A stretch of DNA of 64,000 bases from Dillenia suffruticosa. Taxonomy: Eukaryota; Streptophyta; Magnoliopsida; Dilleniales; Dilleniaceae. Under the pieces are notes generated by a model. The model saw only the letters and a program-made list of their open reading frames with translations, did no database searches and was not told the DNA's origin. The translations under genes and the position numbers were made by a program. The DNA lies in contig JAVTVX010000001.1 in the NCBI GenBank assembly GCA_033439265.1, positions 19,176,608-19,240,607 on the forward strand, written 5' to 3'. This document shows positions 36,419 through 46,960 of the stretch, piece by piece (within the stretch, counting starts at the first letter, position 1; every line of letters begins with the position of its first letter).

Positions 36419-37215
36419 CTGTTATGTTCTGACGTGAACCCGTTGGGTATAAAAACCCTAAAATCCACAAACAAGTTAATTTAACCCAAAAATCATTCCA
36501 ACGAATTATTTGAATCGGTGGAATTAAAAACCTCAACCCTTACCCCTAAAGGAGGAAGAATCTAAGATATATGACTTTAGACCCGTTTCTCACTAGATAA
36601 AAAACCTTGGTATAAAGATGGAATGAATGACGCCACAATTTAGATGGTTCGAAATCTAGATTGATAAGTCAAAGAATTAAACAAGACTCATATCTTGAAT
36701 AAGTTTAAAGTTCTCAAAAGAATAAGACCTGTGTGAAGAATTCTCACAATTTTATTAATTCTCTCCAAAATGTTTTTTTACACAATGTATAATGGTTTAT
36801 TTATAGTTTAAAGATAAAAACTTAATTGGCAACTAAAAATTTAATAACTCTCTAAATAATAAAAAATTAGAAAACTAAACATAAGTTACAAAAAAATAAA
36901 AATTAGGTAACTAAATAAATCAAACTATTTTGACCAAGTCTTGCTGTTATTTTTCTTTATTTTCGTTCTCCCTTGGTTTTGGGTAGTTTTGGGTCTTTTA
37001 TTCTTCCAACTGGGCTTATATAAGCATAATTAAGGTCCATTTTGATTCTTTATTTATTTGGGTTCCAATTTCTTGTTGTAAAACCCCCTGAATTTAGTTA
37101 TTCAGTATTTTTTTGAATCTTTTAATTTGAACTTTTGTTACTGACCCAACTGAAACTTGAGTTGAATCTTATAAATTTCTTGCAATCTTGATGACCACAT
37201 CATGTTCCCCCAATA
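36419..37215 (-). mobile_element. Possible solo LTR or LTR relic
   Basis: The plus-strand left edge TGTTATGTTC is, on the minus strand, a 3' end in AACATAACA. About 380 bp upstream on the minus strand lies CTATAAATAAACC (36794-36806), a TATA-like box, followed by a leader with ATTTTGGAGAGAATTAAT. A composition change and a TG-like right edge near 37207 suggest a roughly 0.8-kb LTR of copia type. No internal coding region, second LTR or matching target duplication was found, so both identity and right boundary are uncertain. Confidence 0.4.
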
Positions 37216-38594
37216 CTACATACATTAGTATTCATCCATGTACAAGCAAGGTCTCTTATCACCTTTTTGGTCTGTCGTTATCTTTAATTACACCAACTGC
37301 ATAATAGATTTGTAGTAGTTAAATTAGTTGTTTAATAGAGATGGTAAAGTCAATTAATAATAACGTTACTAATCAGATAAATTATAGGATACGTATTTGA
37401 TTTGGATTCTTACCTGCGGCCTTTTCATTATGAAATTGATAGATAGTAACATTAAAGGTTAGGCACTAAAACTACCTAAGGACCAGTGAGGGGTAGTGCC
37501 ACTTGAGTTTAAGCATATTGATGGTATTAGAGCAGGAGGTCTTAAGTTTGAAATTTGTCAAATATTCAACATGTTCGGGACCCTCTTATTAGTCGCCATG
37601 GTACACGAAGGGGAAAAAGATAATAGTAATCAACATTACATTCCTGCGAGCCTAACCTTTTGAAGCAAATGGTTTCACAGTTGACGCTTTAGTAATGGTT
37701 TATATATTTACAGTATCAAATTCTCTTTGTTGAAGGGAGTAGGACTTCGATATAACTATGAGGGAGGCATAGCTATTAGTGAGCAATTTTACTGAGGAAC
37801 TTCTGATAAATTAACTGCATTAAATTCTACGAATTCTGGTACAAAGAATATTGCCAAAATATTTCGAAGTGGCCATGCCATCACTACCAAGGGAAATCTT
37901 ATTGCTGAAAAATGAGCCTTTTTTTGCTTCTTTTCTTTACCTTGACAGGCATGCTCTCTATCTCTCTCCTCCCCCACCCCCCTTCTTGTTAGCATATTTA
38001 TGAAAAGCTAGAATAGTCAGTTATGATGACCACCTGAAAGAATAACCTGAGACCTTAAGACTAACTTATATAAAAATCCTTTATCTACATATACTATGGA
38101 TCAGTACCATAGGGGACACATGTTTGGAACATTTGCTAAAGAAACTGTGTCAAAAGCTAGGAAATTTTGGGCTGTAAGTGCCAAGTGAGATACTAGATGA
38201 TTAACAACTGAAAATCTTAGTCAATCTGAAGGTTAATAGCCCCTTGCATGCTGGATCATTACAGATACATGTCTTAATTATCGATTTAGATCATATTCCC
38301 AAGTGTGATTACAGAGGGGCAAAGTGAAAAGCATGTCTTATTGTGCAGGTTAGATTAGCTGATGCCAGCTACTTTTCATTCATGGTGCTTCTTTCCACTC
38401 CCATTTCTATAATTGGAAGCTTTGATCACTAGTGCTCAAGTGGGGATTGCCTCAAACGTCGATGCTTTTAGGGCGATAACTTACGGTTACTTTAAGCATC
38501 TAGGGTTGTTCTTTTATTGCTCTAACCACATGGCTTAGCTTGGAGGTCTGGTACAGGTGTGTAGCTGCTAAAACTTTGTTCTCGATTTCTATAT
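37216..38594. other. Intergenic, no gene seen
   Basis: About 1.4 kb of AT-rich DNA. Open frames on either strand are short and show no recognisable motif. Confidence 0.5.
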
Positions 38595-38803
38595 AGGGCT
38601 CGTTTGGCATGCAACTGGTATTAGGATCAATGTGTGGATTAAGAAAATAATTTGTTCTATTGGAGATCTCTATCCATGTATTTTCATAAGCTGTTTGTAG
38701 CAAATGGGAACAACTTAGGAGCATGGGGTTTCTAGAATTTTAGTGAAAACCTGTGGATCTTTTGGTTACATGTAACCTAATTGAGCGTTCCCAAACAGAC
38801 CCT
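38595..38803. mobile_element. hAT-like MITE upstream of the FAF gene
   Basis: The left end AGGGCTCGTTTGGCATGCAA and the right end, reverse-complemented as AGGGTCTGTTTGGGAACGCT, are inverted repeats with the AGGG-Y-GTTTGG core typical of plant hAT MITEs. The element is 209 bp and has no coding capacity. The flanks are AT-rich and no exact 8-bp target duplication is evident. Confidence 0.55.
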
Positions 38804-39574
38804 TAAATATTGATCCTTGTAATAGAAGTTGGAAAGGGAGAGTTAGGTTGACACATAGCCGACAAACAAAAGGTTTTTGATAGTGGATGATCAATTTTAT
38901 AATTTTTGCTTAACAAACACAATAGGTTTGTCTGCTTTCTTTTCTCAGTCTGATTAAGATGGCCTTTCAGTAAGGTTATTCCTAATCAAGGTTTTGTGTT
39001 AATAGAAGGCCACAAAGTATGACGCTAACACAACTAATCTAAACAATGAAAGTGGATTTCTTCGTATATAAGTACAGATTAGAGGATTAAACTAGAGAAA
39101 AAAGACAAACATGCCAACAGTTAATTATCACAAGGGAAGTGGCTTTAGTTACAGCTTTTGCAATTCAACCTATTATATTAGAGAAAAAGACTTAAAAATA
39201 TCCATAAGCTTGAGCTGATCCTCTGCAGTTTGGAATAGAAGTTGTATCCCTGCTTAGAAAAGGCAGTGAGGACATAAGCAATGCCTATGAGAGAGAAGGG
39301 GGAGAAGGAAATATGTGCATAATATTTTAGTTTTAGCTTAATTTAGCAGTTTGGTGCTACTATTTAACAAGTCTATTTGGGCCTCTACCGTTTTCAATTA
39401 TGAAGTATTGAATAGAAAATTTTATGGGAATGCACATAACTGCTATTAAGTGAGCTAGACTTCCTAGAAAATGCAAGGAGTGTTGGTTGATGTTTCCTCT
39501 TTTTCTTGTCTCTCTTTGAATGCTAAACTTTGACCCCCTAACGCTATGAATCATACATGAAAATGAGGGAAGTG

Positions 39575-39607
<33 letters not shown>

Positions 39608-40053
39608 CAATCACTGTCAAGAAATATTTGGGAGAATCCTTTTGTCTTCGGTCCTTTTGTTGTCATTCTTTTGGATGGGATGGATGAGAGTGATTCAAAA
39701 GCTGGGTAATTTTGGAGCAATGTTAAAAGCCCATCCTCGCATGTCTCCTCCATAAGATTTATGTATAAAACACAAATATTACTCCATCATGCTCCATGAG
39801 ATATTGTGCTCAGACAAGTTGACAATTCAGACTTTGGAAGAAAAAAATAAAAAAGAAAATGAGAAAAGATGAAAATTGAAAAGGAACATCGAATACCAAA
39901 ATAGTACATAATGAAAAAAAAAAAGTTGATTTCATGCTTTTTTATTTTATTTTTTCATTCCCTTCTTTCTAGTGTGTGGCAGATTAGAAATTGCATAATT
40001 CAAGTGGCGTAAAAAGGCCTATGTCTCTCTCCACTCACTCTTAGTAGACCTTT
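38804..40053. other. Intergenic: upstream region of the FAF gene
   Basis: About 1.25 kb presumably including the FAF promoter. A (GA)n tract lies at 39579-39604. No confident TATA box was chosen, because several AT runs are possible. Confidence 0.5.
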
Positions 40054-40218
40054 ATGGCACTTTTTGAGGACTACAAATTCCCACCCTCCCCTCACTTATC
40101 CCCCATGTTCACTTCTCTCTCTCTCTCTCTCTCATCCAAACGCGTTGAGCCCTTCTCGTTTAAACTTCCCTTGCTTCCTTCTCATTCCCCCCCATACTAT
40201 TTCAATTGCAATTCATAA
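40054..40218 (+). other. Possible uORF in the FAF 5' leader
   Basis: An ATG at 40054 opens a 54-codon frame (MALFEDYKFPPSPHL...) that passes through the leader CT microsatellite and stops TAA at 40216-40218. That is 21 bp before the main ATG at 40240 and in the same frame. Whether it is in the mRNA depends on the unknown transcription start. Confidence 0.4.
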
Positions 40219-40239
40219 ATCTTTGGGGGGGTCGCCATC

Positions 40240-41205
40240 ATGTCTTCAATCCTGTGTCAAGGTTTGCAGTCATGTCTAGAGTCTCATCTGGTCGAGCCAA
40301 CAGTTTTGAGGCTCAAACTAAGCCCACCGAAACCAGCCAGTCTTAGGTTTTTAGAGTCTTGTGTCACAGAATCCAACATTAAAGGCCTCGGAGGAGAGCA
40401 CAATGAGGAAATCACAAACAAGTCACATGATGTTGGGGCAGATCATTTAGGTGGTTGGAGCTTCATTCAACTTCTCTCTGGAAGCTCTCAATCTCCGAAA
40501 GGAGGAAGCTCTTATGTACATCCTTTGGCGAAGCGCTCTCCATCAAGACTTAGCGAAAAGAGCTTGGAATTGTGTACGGAAAGCTTGGGATGTGAGACCG
40601 GGACTGATATTATCATTGAAAACAGCAGCAGCATATTCCCAATCCCTTCACTGGATTCTAAGGTGGGAAATTCTGCTCCTCCTCCTAAGGAGCAAGCAAG
40701 ACCGCGTCAAGTGTTGGGTGCTAGGAAAGCGACTGCTCACAACTTCCCACCTCCCCTGACAACAAGGAGTGGTTCAGAGTCTTATGAATTCAGGCCCCAC
40801 CGGGAAGATGGCCGGTTAATAATCAAAGCTGTCACTGCCCCATCAACACAATCCTATTTCCAAGCTGAACGGAGTAATGGCCGCCTAAGACTATCATTTG
40901 TCAAGTATGACTTGGAGAGTGATGCACAAGAAAGCGATGTCAGCAGCGAAGATAAGGAAATCCAAGAATTTGACAATGATGCTTATGATCAACAAGAACA
41001 AGAGGAGGAGGAAGAAGCAGAAGAATTGGAAGATGGAGAGCAGCAGCAACAAGAGAGTGACATGAAGTTGAGTAGTGAGGAAATTGGGGTGGAAAAAGAA
41101 ATGGGAATTGGGAAATTTCAAAGGCCAAGCAAATGCAAAGAAGGTGGGAGAGAGAAAAAACTAGCATTATTAAATTGGGAACCTTTTTGGGTGGCTACTT
41201 CTTGA
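40240..41205 (+). CDS. FAF: FANTASTIC FOUR-type protein (FAF family)
   Basis: A single 321-aa open frame without introns, as in Arabidopsis FAF genes. The plant-specific FAF domain is visible at about 166-225: HNFPPPLTTRSGSESYEFRP, then REDGRLIIKAV and SNGRLRLSFVKY. An upstream conserved-looking block is LCTESLGCETGTDI (111-124). A very acidic, glutamine-rich stretch (about 224-275, with EEEEEAEELEDGEQQQQ) precedes a C-terminal LLNWEPFWVATS. In Arabidopsis FAF proteins restrain shoot meristem size by acting on WUSCHEL expression; that is inferred here by family. Position beside KAPP and ANP3 relatives supports the FAF3/FAF4 clade. The closest paralogue cannot be decided from sequence alone. 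The CT-rich leader and possible uORF hint at translational control. Confidence 0.9.
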   Translation: MSSILCQGLQSCLESHLVEPTVLRLKLSPPKPASLRFLESCVTESNIKGLGGEHNEEITNKSHDVGADHLGGWSFIQLLSGSSQSPKGGSSYVHPLAKRSPSRLSEKSLELCTESLGCETGTDIIIENSSSIFPIPSLDSKVGNSAPPPKEQARPRQVLGARKATAHNFPPPLTTRSGSESYEFRPHREDGRLIIKAVTAPSTQSYFQAERSNGRLRLSFVKYDLESDAQESDVSSEDKEIQEFDNDAYDQQEQEEEEEAEELEDGEQQQQESDMKLSSEEIGVEKEMGIGKFQRPSKCKEGGREKKLALLNWEPFWVATS

Positions 41206-41334
41206 TATGATATATGATTGTGCCTACCCTACCCCTTAGTTTTAAAACTTGTTTTTTTTGAGTTCTCTCATTTTGTCCCCTTTGTCTTTTGGTTTTGAAT
41301 TTCTGTGTTTCATAGAATATGGTTATTTGATCAG

Positions 41335-41340
<6 letters not shown>

Positions 41341-41400
<60 letters not shown>
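41341..41400. repeat. (CT)30 microsatellite downstream of FAF
   Basis: Thirty perfect CT units begin 136 bp after the FAF stop codon, probably in or just beyond the 3' UTR. Confidence 0.97.
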
Positions 41401-41401
<1 letters not shown>

Positions 41402-41879
41402 GTTCAAGTTAATTCTTCATTTTAAGAGTGGAAAATTGCAAGAAAAAGGGAATTACGAAAGTCAAAAGATTTGAGTCATTAGGCCAGTGGTCCAAGGGTT
41501 TCTTGCCCTTACTGGTGGTGGAAGTCCAAAACCCTAGTGCCCCCTCCCAATCAACTTTAGGACTTTGGACTGCACCATGCAGTGACGCTCCAAGAATGAG
41601 AATGACATATTCACATACACTTTGGACCTGATTAGAGACAAAGTTTGAAATTTGGATTTGATTAATTGATTAAGCCAGTTGAATTTAAGATTATCACCTA
41701 ATAATTCATAATTGAGATATTGAACACCAACGATTCCTACCTTGGGGAGGATGATTGAAGAGAAAAGGGCCTTCTATCTTTGTTAAAATATTTGAAGGGT
41801 GTTGACATCGCTCTACAAGTTCTCAAAATCAGTTTTGATGAACAATATTACCCATCTTTGTTGTTTTATCTTTTTAAAA
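41401..41879. other. Intergenic, FAF 3' flank
   Basis: About 0.5 kb with no supported gene. Confidence 0.5.
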
Positions 41880-42056
41880 GTATAAAATACTGGTATTCGA
41901 TAATCACGTTATATCCGATTAAATATGATTTGAGTTGGATAAAACTTTAAAAAAGCAAAACTCTCCCGACATATATTTTATCCATATACAATATTTGAAT
42001 TCGAGATCTTATTTAAAAAAAAACTAGTGTTCATCAACCGGATCGCGTTGATTTTT
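41880..42056 (-). mobile_element. SINE-like element, family B, copy 2
   Basis: Plus-strand order: TGGTATTCGATAATC, GATTTGAGTTGGATAAAAC, ACTCTCCCGACATAT, then TTTGAATTCGAGATCTTATT and CATCAACCGGATCGCGTTG. On the minus strand this is a tRNA-like head (CAACGCGATCCGGTTGATG), a B-box-like GATCTCGAATTC and a tail ending ATTATCGAATACCA. It is the best-preserved copy. Confidence 0.6.
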
Positions 42057-43772
42057 ATCTTGGTTTATCAAGCTTCATATCCCTTGATTTTATGTTGGAT
42101 GATGCATGCTAAAAGAATGAATAAATAAAGATTGAGAGGAAGAGGAACCAAGGAAAGGGATGAAACCCATAATTTTGTTTGGTGGAGGAAACTAACTAAT
42201 CAAGTGAAGATTTAATAGTCAAGTTTAATTACCATGTATAGATAATTGCACTAAAAAGGTTATGAACTTGCTCTGTTTGTTCATTATATTTGTTAAGTTG
42301 AACCAACTTGCTATTCATTCTTAAAATATTTCTTTTATTATTAAATTTCAGTTTCAATCATAATTACCATTATTAATTGAATTTATTATTATAATTTCAT
42401 CAAAATATTGAGAATCCGTGATACATCCGGATATAATTTTGCAGATAATTTATTTTTTAATATGTTTACTTAATTATAATTAAATTTTTGTTGAGATATA
42501 AAAAAACTCTTATTTAAATATTTTTTAAAAGAATTAATATTTATATTTTTATAAATATATATTTTTATGATTATTATGATTATTTATAATATAAAATGTG
42601 ACATGTAATATTTCTGAAGAAATGTTGTCCTGTGCTCCCATGTGCAACCCTCCCGCAGCTTGTGCTAAACATCAGTACAGTTGCCCCCTATCTAAACTTT
42701 TCAACTTGCGCTGTACCTTGTTAGTTGATAACACATTGAAACAGTTGGCGCTTTTACCCGATTGACATTATTGTTTGCGTTGTACCACGAAGGCACAACC
42801 CCAACCCCAACCCACCCCTACGGTCAAGTTGGGTGGGGGTGGTGGGGGGGTGGAGGGTGGAGGGTGGAGGGGTACGAGAAGTGACATCTTGTCGGATTTC
42901 CATTTCTGTGCGTGAAGATTCACTATCTAATGCCAGGGATTTTTGTGCCCAATCCGTACAATTCTTTGGGGACCAGAATGAAAATGCTTTCTTGTCACAC
43001 TCATCACCATTCACCCTCTCTCTTTATTTTATTTATTTATTTATTTTTTATATCAATTTATATTTAAAATCACATTTTAATTATTTCAATTTAAAAAATT
43101 ATCAAATTCATTTTAAAAAATAATATTATTTTATATATATATTTTTAAAAATTTTATATTTAAAAATCAATTAAAAAATCTAAAATACTTACCTATTTAT
43201 CTATAAGATCAACTGAAAATTGATATCTATTGTCAAACACATAACCCCATCTCTCTCTCTCTCTCCCCCCCCCCCCTCTCTCTCTCTCTCTCTGTACCCT
43301 ACTCCATTTAGTGGTGCCCACGCAATTTGAGACCTAAGATATTCACTTTTTTATTATATAAATTGGACTAAAGTCGTTCTAAACTAAGATAAATTTTTGC
43401 TTGAAATATACATCTCAACGTTTGATTGATGTTTGATTGTCCACATGTATAGTGTCTGCACACCAATCTTGCACCAGAGGGTTTTGGGTGGGTGTGCTAC
43501 AGGGAAGGAGCCGGCCCCAAACACTGACCCAATTGTGGGAAATGTACCTTATGCCTATTGCCTTCTAAAGGACTAGTTTGCTTTATTTCTCCCTTCTAAT
43601 AATGTTGTTACCTACTTGTGGCCAAGATTGTTGCTGGTGTTCAATCAATCATATTGTTTTTTTCTTTTTATTTTTTTAACATAATAAAATTCAAATTCGA
43701 ATTTATTATATAAAATAAAAAACGTGTCTTTTAAATCAAAACTTATCGGTTTCAATCAATCATATTGTTGTT
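42057..43772. other. Intergenic, no gene seen
   Basis: About 1.7 kb. AT-rich apart from a C/G-rich block (42797-42873) and a C11 run inside a CT tract (43251-43293). The open frame over the G-rich block is compositional only. Confidence 0.5.
42797..42873. repeat. C-rich/G-rich palindromic block
   Basis: AACCCCAACCCCAACCCACC is followed, after a short spacer, by GGGTGGGGGTGGTGGGGGGG and tandem GGGTGGA units. The two halves are partly complementary, and the G half has many G3+ runs. Confidence 0.8.
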
Positions 43773-43970
43773 TTTTTTTTTATCCCATAGATTTAATTTT
43801 TCATCGAGTATCCAGAGTTTTACTCTGATTAATCTCGACCAATCTGCTGTCAAATCTCAATTGGGAGGAAAGCCCAATATTTTTTTTATCATTATCAGGA
43901 TTCGAATCTTAATTCTTGATACGAGGTATTTATATTTTTTCCACTAAATCAATGAAACATTGATATATTG
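43773..43970 (-). mobile_element. SINE-like element, family B, copy 3
   Basis: After poly-T (about 43771-43781): ATCGAGTATCCAGAGT, CTGATTAATCTCGACC, GGAGGAAAGCCC, then ATCAGGATTCGAATCTTAAT and CACTAAATCAATG. Same order of blocks and same orientation as copy 2. Confidence 0.5.
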
Positions 43971-44734
43971 TTGTTTATCATATAAAGCTTAAACATAACT
44001 TGCCTAGCCAAGAGAAGAGAAAGACCTTTGATAGAATCTGCTAAATCATATGTAATTGAAAAAAAGAATTATTTTTTTCAAAAAATTATGAAAAACATAA
44101 ATCTCTCTTTTTTTTAATTACCTCTCACTCCATATTTTATATTTTGAGAGTACCCTTCACTTATTAGATAATATATTCAATTATGTTAAATCTTGGTTTT
44201 ACTTAGCTCAAATTCTGTATTTTCTATTTTAATATTATTTTATTTTTTATATATAATTATCATCCACATATAAAATTTAAATTTTTATAAAAAAATATTA
44301 TTAATTATTCTCTATCTTAAATGTGTTGTTTTTTTTTTTTTTTTTGGTCAAACAATTATTGAAGCTAAACCAATGAAAGTTTGCTTCCATGGAAGACTTT
44401 TGAAAATAGAGAAAACAATGTGTTTATGAAGAAAATAAGTGCATACTTAAATTCCAACTACGTATCCATCGCTTCTGACCAAACCATGAAACATGTGGGA
44501 AGAAAGGAGTCGCCCGAAATTTCAAATATTCTTGTGGATTTTGTTACTGTTTGCCTCGTCAGAGTCAAGAAATTGTGTTTTCTTTTCTTGCTGGCCACTT
44601 ATTCTTATTATAAAATATCTGATTTGTTCATAATTATTCCCCTGTAAGTAAGGAAAGCACACGGCCACGAAGGAAGATCCAAGATAGGAAGGCACTATGG
44701 TGGATCAAATTACTCGAACAAAGGAGCATTTTAT
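43971..44734. other. Intergenic, no gene seen
   Basis: About 0.75 kb of AT-rich DNA with a T18-like run near 44329-44346. An 88-codon open frame at 44381-44647 has no recognisable feature and is not called. Confidence 0.5.
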
Positions 44735-44893
44735 TTGATAACTGATATTAAAAACTTGATTAATTCGATTCGAATAGTTATAAAACTCAATTTACATGTT
44801 AACTTTATCATTATTTTTTTTTATAAAATTTGAATTTGAGATTTTAATTAAAAAAATTTAATAATCTGTCACTAAACTCTGATGTCATTAATT
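44735..44893 (-). mobile_element. SINE-like element, family B, copy 4
   Basis: GATAACTGATATTAAAAACT, then TTGATTAATTCGATTCGAAT, AATTTGAATTTGAGATTTTA and CTGTCACTAAACTCTGATGT follow the family order but are more decayed than copy 2. Confidence 0.4.
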
Positions 44894-46124
44894 ATATAAT
44901 ACGAAGGATGCTCTTATGCTTCTTGCGGACAAGAACGACATATCGAGGAAGCATACAGACTTTTTCTCTTTCAAAATCTTTTTTCAAATTTTATCCGATA
45001 AATTTTAATCTTGTTCAACTTGAACATTATAAACACTTTTAATAGAATTTTTTTATTACATAAAAATCGAAAAAATATATATATATATATTTATAAATAT
45101 TTAAATATTAAATCTTGAAAAAAAAACCAGTGCAAGAGGCCCCTTTTGTTCGATAATAAAAATCATCCTTTTCTGGGCCACAGTACGAAGCATGGTTCCC
45201 ATAAAATCAAAGGGAGGGCAAAAGTTGCAAGATGCTCCAATCTCATTTCCGTCGGGGGGGACCCACCCACTCAATAATTTTCCCTGCTAATTTGACAACG
45301 GTGATTGTCATTAATCACATGCCGGATCAAAGCTCCCTCGTACCAAGCATTTGTCCAACAATCTTCATCCATTTCATTACCATCGATGAATTTTTGGTTC
45401 ATTCTCAATTTGGGCCATAATTTTCCTGTGTCTTTCAAAATAATTCATAATCATCCACCGACAATCGATTTAGTAAAAAAAATATATCTATTCGTTGATC
45501 AAATATTAAGTTTAAAATTTAAAAATATAAAAAATTACGTTAAAAAATATATCTCATAAAATAAACCCAATAAATACTTAAAGCAGATTAATTAAAATAC
45601 GATTCTGAATATATACATTAAAAAGAATAATTTATAATTTGAATTTTAAATAGTTTATAAATGGTGCGGATATAGCGTTAGTATTAACACTAATACGACT
45701 ATTCAAACTTCCTAAATAAAAGATAATTTAAAAATTAGCTAAAAGAAGAATTAATTAAACTTTTTAACTTAAAAATTAAGAATTTGTTGGTATTTTATCT
45801 GAAATATCCCCTTTTATATATAAATATATATAAAAGGTACAACTTCTTGCCAGGATTATAGAAAGAACATACATGGATTTAGAATTTGAGGAACACGATT
45901 GAAACAACATGCAAGGAATTTGGGCTTCCGCAGACTTGGGAAATTCATGCAAAAAAAAAAATAGATATTTAGTCAATTTTAATTCATAAAGCAAATTTTA
46001 GCTTCGGAATTAAGGAAAGGAAAGGAAAGAATTGAGGCAAGATTTTGCTTTTGTAATGTTGAAAGGGTTGGATCTGCTTTGTCTCTTAAAAGCCAGATCA
46101 CTCGGCCTTTATTAGACCCCACCA
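44894..46124. other. Intergenic, no gene seen
   Basis: About 1.2 kb, AT-rich. No coding or structured element recognised. Confidence 0.5.
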
Positions 46125-46303
46125 CTTTTTTTTTTTCTAAAAATAAATTATCAATATCCGATAATTGTATTAATTTGACTAAATTCAATTCAAACAGAAC
46201 AGAACCATAATAGACAAAACTATTCTAACATCTATTTTTTTCATACACACATTCGAAATCAAAATTTTATTTAACAAATATCAGTGTTTAGCTGTAGTTA
46301 TTG
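46125..46303 (-). mobile_element. SINE-like element, family B, copy 5
   Basis: Poly-T (about 46127-46136), then TCAATATCCGATAATTG, TTTGACTAAATTCAATTC, ACATTCGAAATCAAAATTTT and a terminal AACAAATATCAGTG. A second truncated SINE-like piece in the same orientation follows at 46326-46412 (poly-T, AAATTCGAACATAAGATC, GACCACTAAACTG). Confidence 0.5.
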
Positions 46304-46412
46304 GTCACCACTCTTTGTTTACTGTTTTTTTTTTTTTTTGTTATATAGAAATTCGAACATAAGATCATTAAATTGGGAGAGGAGATTGTGACCACTAAAC
46401 TGTTCCCTTAGA

Positions 46413-46901
46413 GACACTCTTTGTTCACCATTGGCGAAATAGGACAATAACAAAAATTCACTCTCCTCTTTGGGATAGGGTAATATAGAACTAGGAGTCC
46501 TGAATAAATTTATGATTAATATTGAACATTACCTATATAATTAATATTGAGAATTATAAATTAAATTTGACAAAACAGTTTAAGTCATTATATATTGATA
46601 AGTTTTTAATAAATTATCGTTATATTTTGATTAATTCAAATAAATATTTAATTAAAAATTAATTAAAATATGAATGGATTATCTAATAAAATATGATCAA
46701 TTTTATCTATAATTCATTTACTTCGTCTAACATTTCTCTCTTTAATAGGGTTTTTTTTTTTTTTGGTTACGCACCACAAAACTAAATATGGCTACAGAAA
46801 ATTCATGCACATATTTAAACTCGTGAAACATGAGTCAGACATATTTTAAATTCATGAAACATAGTTGTGGTTGGATTCATTGCTCGTAATGGATAAATTT
46901 G

Positions 46902-46960
<59 letters not shown>

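Noticed and set aside
42754-43123. Open frames over the G/C-rich block
   Set aside because: They are compositional; there are no domains and no splice context.
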